Origin: Pleionea mediterranea
GTDB lineage: Bacteria > Pseudomonadota > Gammaproteobacteria > Enterobacterales > Kangiellaceae
Reading direction: 5' to 3'
Assembly (NCBI RefSeq): GCF_003148745.1
Contig: NZ_QGGU01000001.1
Coordinates: 439,301-503,300 of the forward strand
DNA length: 64,000 bases
Of this stretch, positions 18,386-27,105 are shown in pieces. Within the stretch, counting starts at the first letter, position 1, and every line of letters starts with the position of its first letter. The notes under the pieces are model-generated. The model saw nothing but the letters and a program-made list of their open reading frames with translations, was not told where the DNA came from and did no database searches. Position numbers and translations under genes: made by a program.

Positions 18386-18904
18386 TTAATTTATATCGTA
18401 CTTGCTTTTAATATTATTACGGACTTCTTCGGCGCTAAATACCGAGCCTTTATCGGGGCGAACACCTTTACCCATGGCAATTTGTAAAGAGCGCTCTACT
18501 TTATCACTGCCTGTTCCTGTATGAACACCTACCGTGTAATGGGTTGATGGGCGTGTGGTTGTTTCACAGCCAAGCAGCCCACAGCGACGGGTAGTTTCTG
18601 TTCCGTGAGTTGCGCCTACATGACTGTCGGGTCGCGATTTTTTTTCAACGGTTGTTTCCCGATTCACCACTTCAAACCAGTCATAACCTTTTAATAAGGT
18701 TAATTCGGCTGCCCTTAGTAAGGCGAGATCACTGGCTTTGCTATTATCTTCGCCGCGCATTTTAAAATTAATACGATATTGAGTGTCACTTATGGCGGTT
18801 TCTTTGTAACCGTAACCATTGCTTTCAGCAGCCCGATAAACCGGCTGTGACGCACAAGCGGTAAGTAACGATAATAAAACAAGTGTGCTGAATAATATTT
18901 TCAT
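18386..18904 (-). CDS. CC0125/CC1285-type lipoprotein
   Basis: The signal peptide ends with lipobox LTAC. The mature part has the GYGYKE...YRINFKMRG opening and the LLRAAELTLLKGYDWFEVV helix typical of CC0125/CC1285-family lipoproteins, then a Cys pair in RCGLLGCE and a variable tail. The family is often found beside ECF sigma operons; its role is unknown. It begins 15 bases after the anti-sigma gene, so it is co-transcribed with sigma and anti-sigma and may be part of the envelope stress response that they control. Confidence 0.75.
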   Translation of the reverse strand: MKILFSTLVLLSLLTACASQPVYRAAESNGYGYKETAISDTQYRINFKMRGEDNSKASDLALLRAAELTLLKGYDWFEVVNRETTVEKKSRPDSHVGATHGTETTRRCGLLGCETTTRPSTHYTVGVHTGTGSDKVERSLQIAMGKGVRPDKGSVFSAEEVRNNIKSKYDIN

Positions 18905-18919
18905 AGTGTGTACTCCTGT

Positions 18920-19714
18920 TTATTGGTGTTCGGTTGACCAATTATTGTTAATTGCCTGTGATTCTTCGGCGGCATTTAAAAATCGGCCTTTTATAAGTTC
19001 GTCAATGGTTGTTTCCAAAGCCTTGTCGTTACTAGCAGTATTGTACTGGGTGCCCGACAAAGATTTTTCAACCGTAACGGAAGCGACCAGTTGCCATTGT
19101 TGATCCTCACGACAGGCGATATTTTCGGTTGCGTTAGCGTTTTGTTGTCGATAAAACTGACGGCAAAACTGGTTGTTTTTACTGATAAAACTGGCTTGTG
19201 GTTGTATGATTTGCCCATCATCCAAAGTTACTTCGGTGCCACTTTGTTGATGCGTTAAAATATTATTAACCTCTGCCCATTGTTGTGATGGGTTATCGCT
19301 TGATGTAAACATCGGGCTTGTACCAATTATAACCAGTGTCAGAGCAATGGCTGCGGCAACACCATAGTTTTGCTGAAGACCATTTTTAATCTTTTGGCCA
19401 GTGCGTTGCCACCATGGAAATTGAATCACATTGTCATTCGGCTTCTCAGGGGATGAATCATTTTCTGTTGTCGTGTTAGGCTCAGTCGTCAGTAGCTGGG
19501 TAATGGCCTCAGGTACAGGCTTGTTATCAATTTCCGAAAATGTTTGTTGCACCAGTGTATCTGCCATGGAAAGCTCTGCTATCCGATTTGCCAGTTCTTC
19601 ATTGTCATTAATGGCCTGGCGCACACGCTCCATGTCAGACTCCGACAACTCGGCATCAAGAAAAGCTGACAGCAATTCGTCATCTAGGTTTATTGGGGAT
19701 GCCTGTTGATTCAT
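18920..19714 (-). CDS. Membrane-bound anti-sigma factor
   Basis: The first ~60 residues form an anti-sigma-like helical domain (DDELLSAFLDAELS start, typical of RseA/ZAS-type inhibitors, without a zinc HxxxCxxC). A Ser/Asn-rich linker follows, then one membrane helix (residues ~118-136) and a periplasmic domain of ~125 residues containing two cysteines. The ATG overlaps the sigma-factor stop by four bases, which supports translational coupling and a sigma/anti-sigma pair. It presumably holds the sigma factor at the membrane until an envelope signal releases it. Confidence 0.82.
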   Translation of the reverse strand: MNQQASPINLDDELLSAFLDAELSESDMERVRQAINDNEELANRIAELSMADTLVQQTFSEIDNKPVPEAITQLLTTEPNTTTENDSSPEKPNDNVIQFPWWQRTGQKIKNGLQQNYGVAAAIALTLVIIGTSPMFTSSDNPSQQWAEVNNILTHQQSGTEVTLDDGQIIQPQASFISKNNQFCRQFYRQQNANATENIACREDQQWQLVASVTVEKSLSGTQYNTASNDKALETTIDELIKGRFLNAAEESQAINNNWSTEHQ

Positions 19715-20316
19715 GCCAGCACTCCTTCATTATTGTGTTTTAACCAATCGGCAATGGATTGTCGGGCTCTTGATAAGCGGCTCATGACGGTTCCTTTAGG
19801 AATAGCCAATGCATCGGCGGCTTCCTGATAACTCATCCCTTGAAGTGCAATAAGCGCTAAAATAGAGCGTTGATCGTCGGGCAACTGATCCATCTGTTTA
19901 ATAATTTGTTCAACGGTCAGTTGATTGTGGATGTCTTTTTCACCATCAACACTTTGTATTTGCTGTAATTCGGGTTGTTGTGTGGCTTGTTGACGAACCT
20001 TCTGTGAGCGATATTCATCTATCCATAAATTACGACACACCCGAAACAGCCACTTGGTTAAATCAACATCTTCTGGTCGATTGCGCGTTAATACTCGTTC
20101 AATGGTGTTTTGAACCAGATCGTCTGCATCAGCCATTGAGCCTGTCAGCGAGTATGCAAATCGTCGAATCATGGGCAATCGTTCAGCGAGGGCTTGTTGC
20201 AACTCATTATAAGCCGAAGAACGGTTGGACTTATTACTCGCACTTGAGCTGACTCCAGAGCTTAGCGGAGCAGTGTCTTCGTTAGTTTGTGTCGTGTTTT
20301 CAGGTATCTGATTCAT
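19711..20316 (-). CDS. ECF-type RNA polymerase sigma factor
   Basis: Region 2 is visible in LPMIRRFAYSLTGSMADADDLVQNTIER and WLFRVCRNLWIDEYRS; region 4 in LPDDQRSILALIALQGMSYQEAADAL followed by IPKGTVMSRLSRARQ. The N-terminal ~30 residues are a Ser/Thr-rich extension. The first in-frame ATG (20322) lies too close to GAGGA; the ATG at 20316 has better spacing. It is co-transcribed with its anti-sigma factor and a lipoprotein, and divergent from a secreted subtilase that may be a target or a processing protease. Confidence 0.9.
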   Translation of the reverse strand: MNQIPENTTQTNEDTAPLSSGVSSSASNKSNRSSAYNELQQALAERLPMIRRFAYSLTGSMADADDLVQNTIERVLTRNRPEDVDLTKWLFRVCRNLWIDEYRSQKVRQQATQQPELQQIQSVDGEKDIHNQLTVEQIIKQMDQLPDDQRSILALIALQGMSYQEAADALAIPKGTVMSRLSRARQSIADWLKHNNEGVLA

Positions 20317-20654
20317 CAACATTTCCTCATTGGTTACTATGGTGACGTTTTACCTTTCAACTTTATTCACAAAAAATTGGAATTTTTTTATTCGCTCAAT
20401 CGTTACCCTATTAAAGACAAGTGTTGAGCAGCATCTATTGTCGATATATGTTAGATATACACCTTAGCACTTATTAATTTATATTGCTGTGGTATGTCTT
20501 TAACAGTGTATTAGATTATCACTGGTCACTGTTCAAATGAGTTGATACTGTGATTGAGTTAGGCGCGTCTGAAAATATTCATTTATACAATGAATTTTTC
20601 CAGTGCTCACGAAACCCATTATAATGGATTCAACTTTTAAGGTTTTTTATACCG
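20317..20654. other. Divergent spacer between ECF sigma gene and subtilase
   Basis: This 338-base AT-rich spacer should hold both promoters. On the minus strand, GTGAATAAA followed 14 bases later by CGTC lies about 30-55 bases before the sigma start and resembles an ECF-type -35/-10 pair, suggesting autoregulation; this is a weak visual match only. Confidence 0.35.
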
Positions 20655-22085
20655 ATGAAAACCATAACTTTATGCCGATTGAATGCCTTACTGGTCAAAA
20701 TATTGATCCTGTTAATGGCCTCATCAATATCGTTCAATGCCAAAGCGTTATACTTTGAAGCTCTCGCCGTACCTAACTTACCGGTTCAAAAACGCTTACC
20801 CATAAAACCTGCCATTAAAAAACCGTTGGATAAGGTGTCCAATAAAATTGAACAGGTGATCAATAAACCTCTACCGTCTATTACCGATGCATTGCCAGAA
20901 ACAACCCAAGTACTGGATAAATCTGGCAACCCAATATTTAAAGAAGTGACGTTAAAGGATGGTAGTCGAGCTGTTGAGCATCAATGGATAGTCATGTTGA
21001 ACCAAAATGATGTTTTCCAATTACAGCAGTCGATTGAAAAAAACAAGTGGCCAATTGATATTGTCAGTCAACAAAGATTCAATGCGTTAGCTACTACATT
21101 GGTCACTTTTAAAGTATCGAGTGCCATGGATGATCGTCAATCTTTGTCGGTAGTTTTTTCAAAGCAGGCAATGCAAACGTTGGATAGAAATCATGTGTAT
21201 AGACCACAACAGGCGTCGATTAACACTGAGAGTCAGACTTTGGCTAATCGATCAGTTGTTGATAGACAAAATAAAAATACATCAATACAGGGTAATCGAA
21301 CTGTATGCGATAAACCGGTCAATATAGGCGTGATTGATACGGCAATAAATTTAAATCACGAGTTATTTAAGGATAAAAATATTCAGCAAAAAATATTTTT
21401 ATCCAAGGATGCTGTTGAGCCTACCAGTCATGGAACCGCCGTAGTGGGGCGTTTTTATGTTCAACCTGAGTCTCCTGAAACTTCTGCTTTAACCGGATCA
21501 TTCAGGCAGACTGCTCCATTAGCAAGCCACGCTAATGTTAAACTCGCATCGGTTTTTTACAGTCGGGAAAACGCTACTCAGGGAGCAGCGTTGCAACATT
21601 TGTTAGAGGGGATTAATTGGCTTATTAACCAACAGGTTCCTGTTATTAATATGAGTCTTACCGGGCCTGATAACCGACTGTTAAAACTGGTCATTGACGC
21701 GGCGATTGCGAAAGGCGTTATCATTGTTGCCGCTGCAGGAAACGAAGGACCAGCAGCAGCGACGGTTTATCCGGCAGGGTATAAAAAGGTTATTGCCGTT
21801 ACCGCTGTCGATAACGAGCAGAACATTTATCGCTGGGCCAATCAGGGCGAATATATTGACTTTGCAGCTCTTGGTGTATCGGTGTTTACTGCGCGCTCAA
21901 ACGGCGGCTTTGGGATTGAAACTGGAACATCAATGGCGGCACCGGTCGTCACCGCGGCTATTGCTTGTCATGGTTTTAAAGGTGATTTAACCGTGGACGA
22001 ACTTATTAATCAATTGGCTCAAAGTGTGCTTGATTTAGGGGATAAAGGGCCTGATCCAGTTTTTGGAATTGGCTTGATTGAGTAA
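20655..22085 (+). CDS. Secreted S8 subtilisin-like serine peptidase
   Basis: A signal peptide ends near NAKA. A ~130-residue pro-region precedes the peptidase domain, whose triad is Asp228 (GVIDTAINLNH), His259 (TSHGTAVVG) and Ser426 (GTSMAAPVV); the oxyanion Asn lies in AAAGNEGPAA. The domain ends within 50 residues of the Ser, so no C-terminal secretion or adhesion domain is present. An exported housekeeping or defence protease is expected. It is divergent from an ECF sigma operon, an arrangement also seen elsewhere in proteobacteria, which suggests a functional link. No clear Shine-Dalgarno is visible. Confidence 0.88.
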   Translation: MKTITLCRLNALLVKILILLMASSISFNAKALYFEALAVPNLPVQKRLPIKPAIKKPLDKVSNKIEQVINKPLPSITDALPETTQVLDKSGNPIFKEVTLKDGSRAVEHQWIVMLNQNDVFQLQQSIEKNKWPIDIVSQQRFNALATTLVTFKVSSAMDDRQSLSVVFSKQAMQTLDRNHVYRPQQASINTESQTLANRSVVDRQNKNTSIQGNRTVCDKPVNIGVIDTAINLNHELFKDKNIQQKIFLSKDAVEPTSHGTAVVGRFYVQPESPETSALTGSFRQTAPLASHANVKLASVFYSRENATQGAALQHLLEGINWLINQQVPVINMSLTGPDNRLLKLVIDAAIAKGVIIVAAAGNEGPAAATVYPAGYKKVIAVTAVDNEQNIYRWANQGEYIDFAALGVSVFTARSNGGFGIETGTSMAAPVVTAAIACHGFKGDLTVDELINQLAQSVLDLGDKGPDPVFGIGLIE

Positions 22086-22162
22086 GATAGTAGAGATAGA
22101 AAGTAGAGATAGATTGGAAGAAAAAGATTTGAAGGAAAAGATTGGTTGAGAAAGATTGGTTG
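22086..22162. repeat. Purine-rich degenerate direct repeats
   Basis: Directly after the subtilase stop, the units GTAGAGATAGA and AAGATTGGTTG each occur twice within a purine-rich stretch. It may be slippage-generated; function unknown. Confidence 0.5.
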
Positions 22163-22179
22163 CTTAATTTAAATCAAGA

Positions 22180-23070
22180 TCAGGGCGGGCTATTTTTCAA
22201 CATATCGATCATCAGCCGTGACGCTTTTACTTTTTCGATTCCATCCGGAAATACGGCATACAATTCCAGCGGTGGCAGATGATAGTCAGGAAATAATTCA
22301 ACCAATTGACCGCTGTTAAATGCTTTAGCGGCATCGTAATGCGGCAATACCGCGAGTCCCATTCCAGAAAGGGCAAACTGCAACCGTGCCGCTGCATTAT
22401 TGGTTCGTAAAGTGCCCGTCATTTTAATTGAGTAATCTTTATCGTCACGAGTCAGTGTTAGTTGATTGCCTAATCGGTGATAGACAATCCATTCATGTTT
22501 ATCGAGTTCATTTAAAGACTGAGGCCAGCCGCGAAGATTCAGATAATCCGGAGAGGCGCATATGTGTCGGCTTACGGTTGCCAATTTAGTTGAGCGTAAC
22601 TCACTATCCGCCAAAGGGCCTGAGCGAATGGCCAGGTCGATTCCGTCTTGTACCAGGTTAGAAATGGACTCGGATAAATTAAGTTCCAGCTCCACTTGTG
22701 GATAGCGCCGCCGGTACGCTGTTGCCAGTGGTACAACCCATTGCAGGCCCAAGTGCACCGGGCAGGAGATGGATAACCGACCCACGGCATCGGCTTTTAA
22801 ATTCTCAATCATTTGATGCGCCGACTCGGCTTGCTCAGCGATGACTTTGCACTTGTCGTAATAAAGCTTGCCGGCACTGGTCAGGCTTAAAGCACGGGTA
22901 CTGCGATTAATCAGTTGTACACCAAGGCGCTTTTCAAGTTGTTTAACCTGATAACTGGTTACTGCACGGCTGATCCCGAGGGTTTTGGCTGCTCTGGTGA
23001 AGTTTCCGCTGTCGATAACACGGGCAAAAACCAGCATACCACGCAATTCTGAGGCGATAGAGTCTTTCAT
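22180..23070 (-). CDS. LysR-family transcriptional regulator
   Basis: The N-terminal winged helix is clear: FARVIDSGNFTRAAKTLG, then ISRAVTSYQVKQLEKRLG and LINRSTRALSLTSAG. The remaining ~200 residues form a periplasmic-binding-protein-like effector domain (LSISCPVHLGLQWVVPL, then DLAIRSG). It belongs to the short-extension, CrgA/DhcR-like LysR group. A GTG at 23106 is in frame; the ATG at 23070 gives the usual family N-terminus. It is divergent from the DJ-1/PfpI-like gene at 23246 and probably regulates it. Confidence 0.88.
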   Translation of the reverse strand: MKDSIASELRGMLVFARVIDSGNFTRAAKTLGISRAVTSYQVKQLEKRLGVQLINRSTRALSLTSAGKLYYDKCKVIAEQAESAHQMIENLKADAVGRLSISCPVHLGLQWVVPLATAYRRRYPQVELELNLSESISNLVQDGIDLAIRSGPLADSELRSTKLATVSRHICASPDYLNLRGWPQSLNELDKHEWIVYHRLGNQLTLTRDDKDYSIKMTGTLRTNNAAARLQFALSGMGLAVLPHYDAAKAFNSGQLVELFPDYHLPPLELYAVFPDGIEKVKASRLMIDMLKNSPP

Positions 23071-23245
23071 TGTCAAAATTATACTGACAATAAGTTCAAT
23101 TTTCACTGTCTAGTTATTGAATTTTTGTGCAGTTACACTGTTTTCATAAAGACAGACGCAAAAAATGCGTTGTTAGAGGCTTACAAGTGAGCTCACTAAT
23201 CACATGCTTTATCCATTATTGAACAGGCGCACAGGAGACAGAGCA

Positions 23246-23923
23246 ATGAAGGTACTATTCGTATTAACTTCTCACGATAAACTGGGTGACACCGATCATA
23301 AAACCGGCTTCTGGCTGGAGGAATTTGCCGCACCCTACTATTTTTTGAAGGACGCCAAAGTTGACATTACATTGGCTTCACCCAAAGGCGGTCAACCTCC
23401 TCTTGATCCCAATAGTGATTCAGAAGACGCTCAAACCGATGCAACTCGTCGATTTAAAGAAGATTCAGAGGCACAACAGCATCTTGCGAAAACACTAAAG
23501 TTGTCTGACGTTTCTGCTGACGACTACGATGCGGTATTTTATCCTGGAGGTCATGGCCCTTTGTGGGATTTGGCTAACGATCAGGACTCCATCGCACTGA
23601 TTAAAAGCTTTATTAAACAAGATAAAATTGTCTCTGCCGTTTGCCACGCGCCCGCGGCGCTGGTTAATGTCAACCTGGATAATAATGATCCACTGGTTAA
23701 AGGCAAAAAGGTCACGGGATTTACCAACTCAGAAGAAGCCGCTGTAGAGTTAACTGATGTTGTTCCATTTTTACTTGAAGATAAACTCAGTGAGCTGGGC
23801 GCCAATTACACAAAAGGCGACGACTGGAGCGACTATGTGGTTGAAGATGGTTTATTGATAACCGGACAAAACCCGGCAAGTTCAGAGGGTGTGGCTAAGC
23901 GACTACTTGAGCGATTAAAGTAG
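23246..23923 (+). CDS. DJ-1/PfpI superfamily protein (Hsp31-like glyoxalase III / amidotransferase-like)
   Basis: The fold is class-I glutamine-amidotransferase-like. The nucleophile Cys is in the elbow SAVCHAPAAL (residue ~132), a conserved Glu lies in GFWLEEFAAPYY, and a His follows the Cys. This pattern fits the YhbO/Hsp31/Hchl-type proteins reported as deglycases or glyoxalases and chaperones. An AGGAG eight bases upstream selects the ATG at 23246 over one at 23204. The adjacent divergent LysR gene suggests inducible expression, possibly by reactive carbonyls; that is inference. Confidence 0.85.
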   Translation: MKVLFVLTSHDKLGDTDHKTGFWLEEFAAPYYFLKDAKVDITLASPKGGQPPLDPNSDSEDAQTDATRRFKEDSEAQQHLAKTLKLSDVSADDYDAVFYPGGHGPLWDLANDQDSIALIKSFIKQDKIVSAVCHAPAALVNVNLDNNDPLVKGKKVTGFTNSEEAAVELTDVVPFLLEDKLSELGANYTKGDDWSDYVVEDGLLITGQNPASSEGVAKRLLERLK

Positions 23924-23941
23924 TTAATAAACATTCTCCTT

Positions 23942-23972
23942 AAAGCCCTGGCTATTAGCCGGGGCTTTTTTT
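23942..23972 (+). terminator. Terminator after the DJ-1-like gene
   Basis: A GC-rich 11-bp stem with one G-T pair (23942-23952 with 23958-23968) is followed by a T-run. Confidence 0.88.
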
Positions 23973-24046
23973 ATGCGAGATTTATATGGCATGCTATCTT
24001 GACCTGTTTTCTCGGATTCCTTAGTTAAGTAACAGCTTCAAATTCT

Positions 24047-24270
24047 ACAAGAGATTGATATCCTATATGTTATCAAGATGGAGAAAAGAATATCATGAGG
24101 GAAACTTCAAGGTGGCGAAAAAGGCGAGTAGGTCGTGTCAGAACACAAAAAAACAGGAAGTAAATTAGTGAAATTGTGCAGTTAAAGAAGGACGTCTCTC
24201 GCTTGAAAAAAGGAGAGCGGTCTTCTGAAAAATCGAAGCATAAACGTTGTAAACGTGTTGAATGATTAAT
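24047..24270 (+). other. Possible degenerate transposase remnant in a 600-base gene-poor stretch
   Basis: The region 23973-24568 has no intact gene. Between about 24200 and 24265 a frame reads EIVQLKKDVSRLKKGE, which resembles the leucine-zipper end of IS3-type OrfA proteins. An upstream segment (EYHEGNFKVAKKA, another frame) weakly resembles an OrfA N-terminus. Stops and frame breaks are frequent. The match is weak and could be chance; a minus-strand 68-codon frame at 24320-24526 has no protein-like features. Confidence 0.25.
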
Positions 24271-24568
24271 ACGAGAAACGAATTTAGAGGGACGTGGTAC
24301 GTGTTACAAACTATTTGGCCTATATTTCGCTAACAGTGGAGAAGTCTGGTAGGTCAGTTGTACATGCAGTAAATACCATCACTAGTTCAGTTGTTATTGC
24401 CTTGACTCTAAAAAGTTTTTTTGAGTAAGCAGAGTCGAAATATAATACGAGTGGTAAATAATAATTGGTTAACAAGCCAAGATGCGTAACGCCCAACCGT
24501 CCATTGTATTCGTGTTTGGTCGCCACAGCCTGAAGCGCTAACGACTATTAATTCTTATTTACCTGATT

Positions 24569-25585
24569 TTACTGTCGCTGAAAAACTGCCAACGGATGCG
24601 TGGTGGTGATCACCAGCTTAACCCTATCTCCGGGCTCGGCTTTGTTTTCGTGACTGGCGCGAATTTTTACCAAGGTGCCGTCATCCAGTTTTACCGCGTA
24701 AAACCGTGCGCAGCCTTCGTAACGTACCCAGTCTATTTCGCCATTGCCTGTGTCATCGAGAATTAAAGACACATCGTCTGGTCGTACTAATAAATCAACG
24801 CTTCCGGTTGCATTGTTAACAGGAATACCGGGTGCTGTGCCGAGTGCTGTTTTGACACTGTTATCGGATGGGTTTAATTCTCCTGGTAGAAAACTGGCTT
24901 CACCTAGGAAGCGCGCAACAAATCGACTGGCCGGTTCGCAAAAGCAGGTTTCCGGTGTATCGAGTTGTTCTAATTTGCCATTTTTTAAAATACCCACACG
25001 GTCGCCAACGGATAGGGCTTCTTCCTGATCGTGGGTTACCCAGATGGCCGGTACGCCAGCGGTTTTTAATGCATCGCGTATTTCCCAACGCAAGCTGTCT
25101 TTTAATGCAGCATCAAGATTTGAGAGAGGTTCATCCAACAGAATAAAAGCCGGTTTGTGGGCCAGAGTTCTGGCGAGTGCCACTCGCTGTTTTTGACCGC
25201 CCGATAATGTAGAGGGTTTAACCTGTCTGAAAGCGTCTAGTCCTAATAGGGTGATCCAGTGATCGGCCGGTTGTTTGTCGGCAAGACGAAAAGCAACGTT
25301 CTGCTCAACGGTTAAATGAGGAAACAGGGCAAAGTCCTGAAACACCATTCCGACGTGGCGCTTTTCTGGCGGAATTTGCTTTTCTGGTGTGGCGCGCCAT
25401 TGACCCAGATTAATATCGCCACTGGAAATAGGAATCAGTCCTGCTAATGCTTGCAGAATGGTGGTTTTGCCACAACCGGTCGGCCCAACCAGCATCAGTA
25501 TTTCATCTTTTGCCAGCTCTAAATTTAGATTGCTTACCACATCGGTATCACCGTAGTTTACGGATAAGTTATTTACCTTAAGCAT
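24569..25585 (-). CDS. Iron(III) ABC transporter ATP-binding protein (FbpC-like)
   Basis: A 338-residue importer ATPase: Walker A GPTGCGKTT (residues ~34-42), Q-loop VFQDFALFPHLTV, signature LSGGQKQR, Walker B FILLDEPLSNLD and the switch His in WVTHDQEEAL. The C-terminal ~100 residues form a TOBE-type domain, as in the CysA/PotA/FbpC group. Its ATG shares one base with the permease stop (TAATG). Co-location with an iron-type binding protein and a Fur box points to ferric iron as substrate. Confidence 0.9.
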   Translation of the reverse strand: MLKVNNLSVNYGDTDVVSNLNLELAKDEILMLVGPTGCGKTTILQALAGLIPISSGDINLGQWRATPEKQIPPEKRHVGMVFQDFALFPHLTVEQNVAFRLADKQPADHWITLLGLDAFRQVKPSTLSGGQKQRVALARTLAHKPAFILLDEPLSNLDAALKDSLRWEIRDALKTAGVPAIWVTHDQEEALSVGDRVGILKNGKLEQLDTPETCFCEPASRFVARFLGEASFLPGELNPSDNSVKTALGTAPGIPVNNATGSVDLLVRPDDVSLILDDTGNGEIDWVRYEGCARFYAVKLDDGTLVKIRASHENKAEPGDRVKLVITTTHPLAVFQRQ

Positions 25586-27105
25586 TAACGACTTGAACCT
25601 TTTGTTATATCAAAATCAGCCCGACGCTCACCGTGTAACATTAACGCCAGTCCCAGTGCGGACATTAACACCAGCAGTAGTCCGGGTATAGCGGCGCGGC
25701 CAAAATAACCGGCTTCGTATACGCGCCATAAATAGGTGGCCAGGGTTTCAAATCCGGTTGGACCCAGCATCAAGGTTGCTGGTAATTCTCGCATCGCCTC
25801 CAGAAACACCAGCGCTGCGCCAGCAATCATTCCGCGCATGGTCAGGGGCAGGGTGATTCGGACAAAGGCTTCTCTGGGACTTGCACCCAACACCCTTGCG
25901 GCTTTGATTAAGCTGGAGTCGAGACTCTCTGTGGTGGAGCGAATGGTGCCTACGGCTAAGGGTAAAAAGCGCATCACATAAGCTAGTACGAGTAAGGCCA
26001 GGGTCTGGTAGATAAAGGGAAGTTTGAGTCCCAGATACACCAGTGCCGTACCCATGACAATGCCGGGCACACCAAAGCCAAGATAGGTAATGCGTTCCAT
26101 GATGCGACCTGTTTTGCCATTAAGCGCTGCGTGCGCAACCGGCACCGCCAGAATGACGGCAACAAACGCCGCTAAAATGGACGCGTAGGTGGAATTCCAG
26201 GCGTAGCTGATATCGAAATTACCGCTGCCTTCACGGATCAGCCAGAAGCCAAAAATAAATAAGGGTAAAATGATCGCCAATAAAATAACCGGTACTGTTG
26301 CTAAGAACATGGCCGACACTTGCCAGCGATTTGGCCAAAGCGCAAGAGGGCGGCCGGGGCGTTCCTGGGTGCCGCTAAAGCGTGACTCAAGAAATAACAC
26401 CAGTCCAACAATGACCAGTAATTGTAATGACAACATGGCCGCCTGACTGAGGCCAAAGGCGTTGTATTCCACGTATATCACACGAGTAAATGTATCGAGT
26501 CGCATGATGGCTGGTGTGCCAAAATCCGATAGCGCGTACAGAGCAGCCAATAGACTGCCTGCGGCAATACCATTTTTTACGCGAGGTAACACAACGTGCC
26601 AGAAACTGGCGAATAAGGACATGCCCAGAGTTCGAGCGGCATTGATCTGGCTGGCGTCCAAACTGCAAAGGGAGGCACGCGTTGTCAGCAATACAAAAGG
26701 GTAGGTGTAGAGCGTCATAATAAGAGTAGCGCCCGCCAGGCCGTTAACCGAAGGTGTGGTAAAACCAATCAAATTGCTTATTTCACCGCCCGGACCAAAT
26801 GCGGCGTAGAGGGTAAAAGCACCAATGTAGCTGGGCATTGCCAAAGGAGCGGCCAGAACGATCAGCCAAACGCGGCGAAACGGCAGTTGAACATAGGCCG
26901 TAAGCAGCGCAAGCGGCACCCCAATGAGGGTCGCACCCAGTGCCGTAAGCACCATAAGCGCTAGTGTGTTGCCAAGAACTTTTAAGTTATAACTATCAAA
27001 AAAGGTGTCGGCGCCAGACGCAAGCTCCAGCAATACGCCAACTGGCAGCAGTGCCAGAAGCGCTACCAGAAACGCAATGACATGAGATTTTGACCAGCCG
27101 GTCAT
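25585..27105 (-). CDS. Iron(III) ABC transporter permease (FbpB-like)
   Basis: A 506-residue permease with about twelve membrane segments in two homologous halves. Each half carries an EAA-type cytoplasmic loop: ASQINAARTLGMSLFASFWHVVLP in the first and SSLIKAARVLGASPREAFVRITLP in the second, so one chain supplies both transmembrane units. This is the FbpB/AfuB architecture. Its ATG overlaps the stop of the binding-protein gene by four bases (ATGA), showing tight coupling. Confidence 0.9.
   Translation of the reverse strand: MTGWSKSHVIAFLVALLALLPVGVLLELASGADTFFDSYNLKVLGNTLALMVLTALGATLIGVPLALLTAYVQLPFRRVWLIVLAAPLAMPSYIGAFTLYAAFGPGGEISNLIGFTTPSVNGLAGATLIMTLYTYPFVLLTTRASLCSLDASQINAARTLGMSLFASFWHVVLPRVKNGIAAGSLLAALYALSDFGTPAIMRLDTFTRVIYVEYNAFGLSQAAMLSLQLLVIVGLVLFLESRFSGTQERPGRPLALWPNRWQVSAMFLATVPVILLAIILPLFIFGFWLIREGSGNFDISYAWNSTYASILAAFVAVILAVPVAHAALNGKTGRIMERITYLGFGVPGIVMGTALVYLGLKLPFIYQTLALLVLAYVMRFLPLAVGTIRSTTESLDSSLIKAARVLGASPREAFVRITLPLTMRGMIAGAALVFLEAMRELPATLMLGPTGFETLATYLWRVYEAGYFGRAAIPGLLLVLMSALGLALMLHGERRADFDITKGSSR

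Noticed and set aside
24320..24526. Minus-strand 68-codon frame
   Set aside because: No ribosome site, no domain and an unlikely residue mix; lies in a stretch of broken frames.
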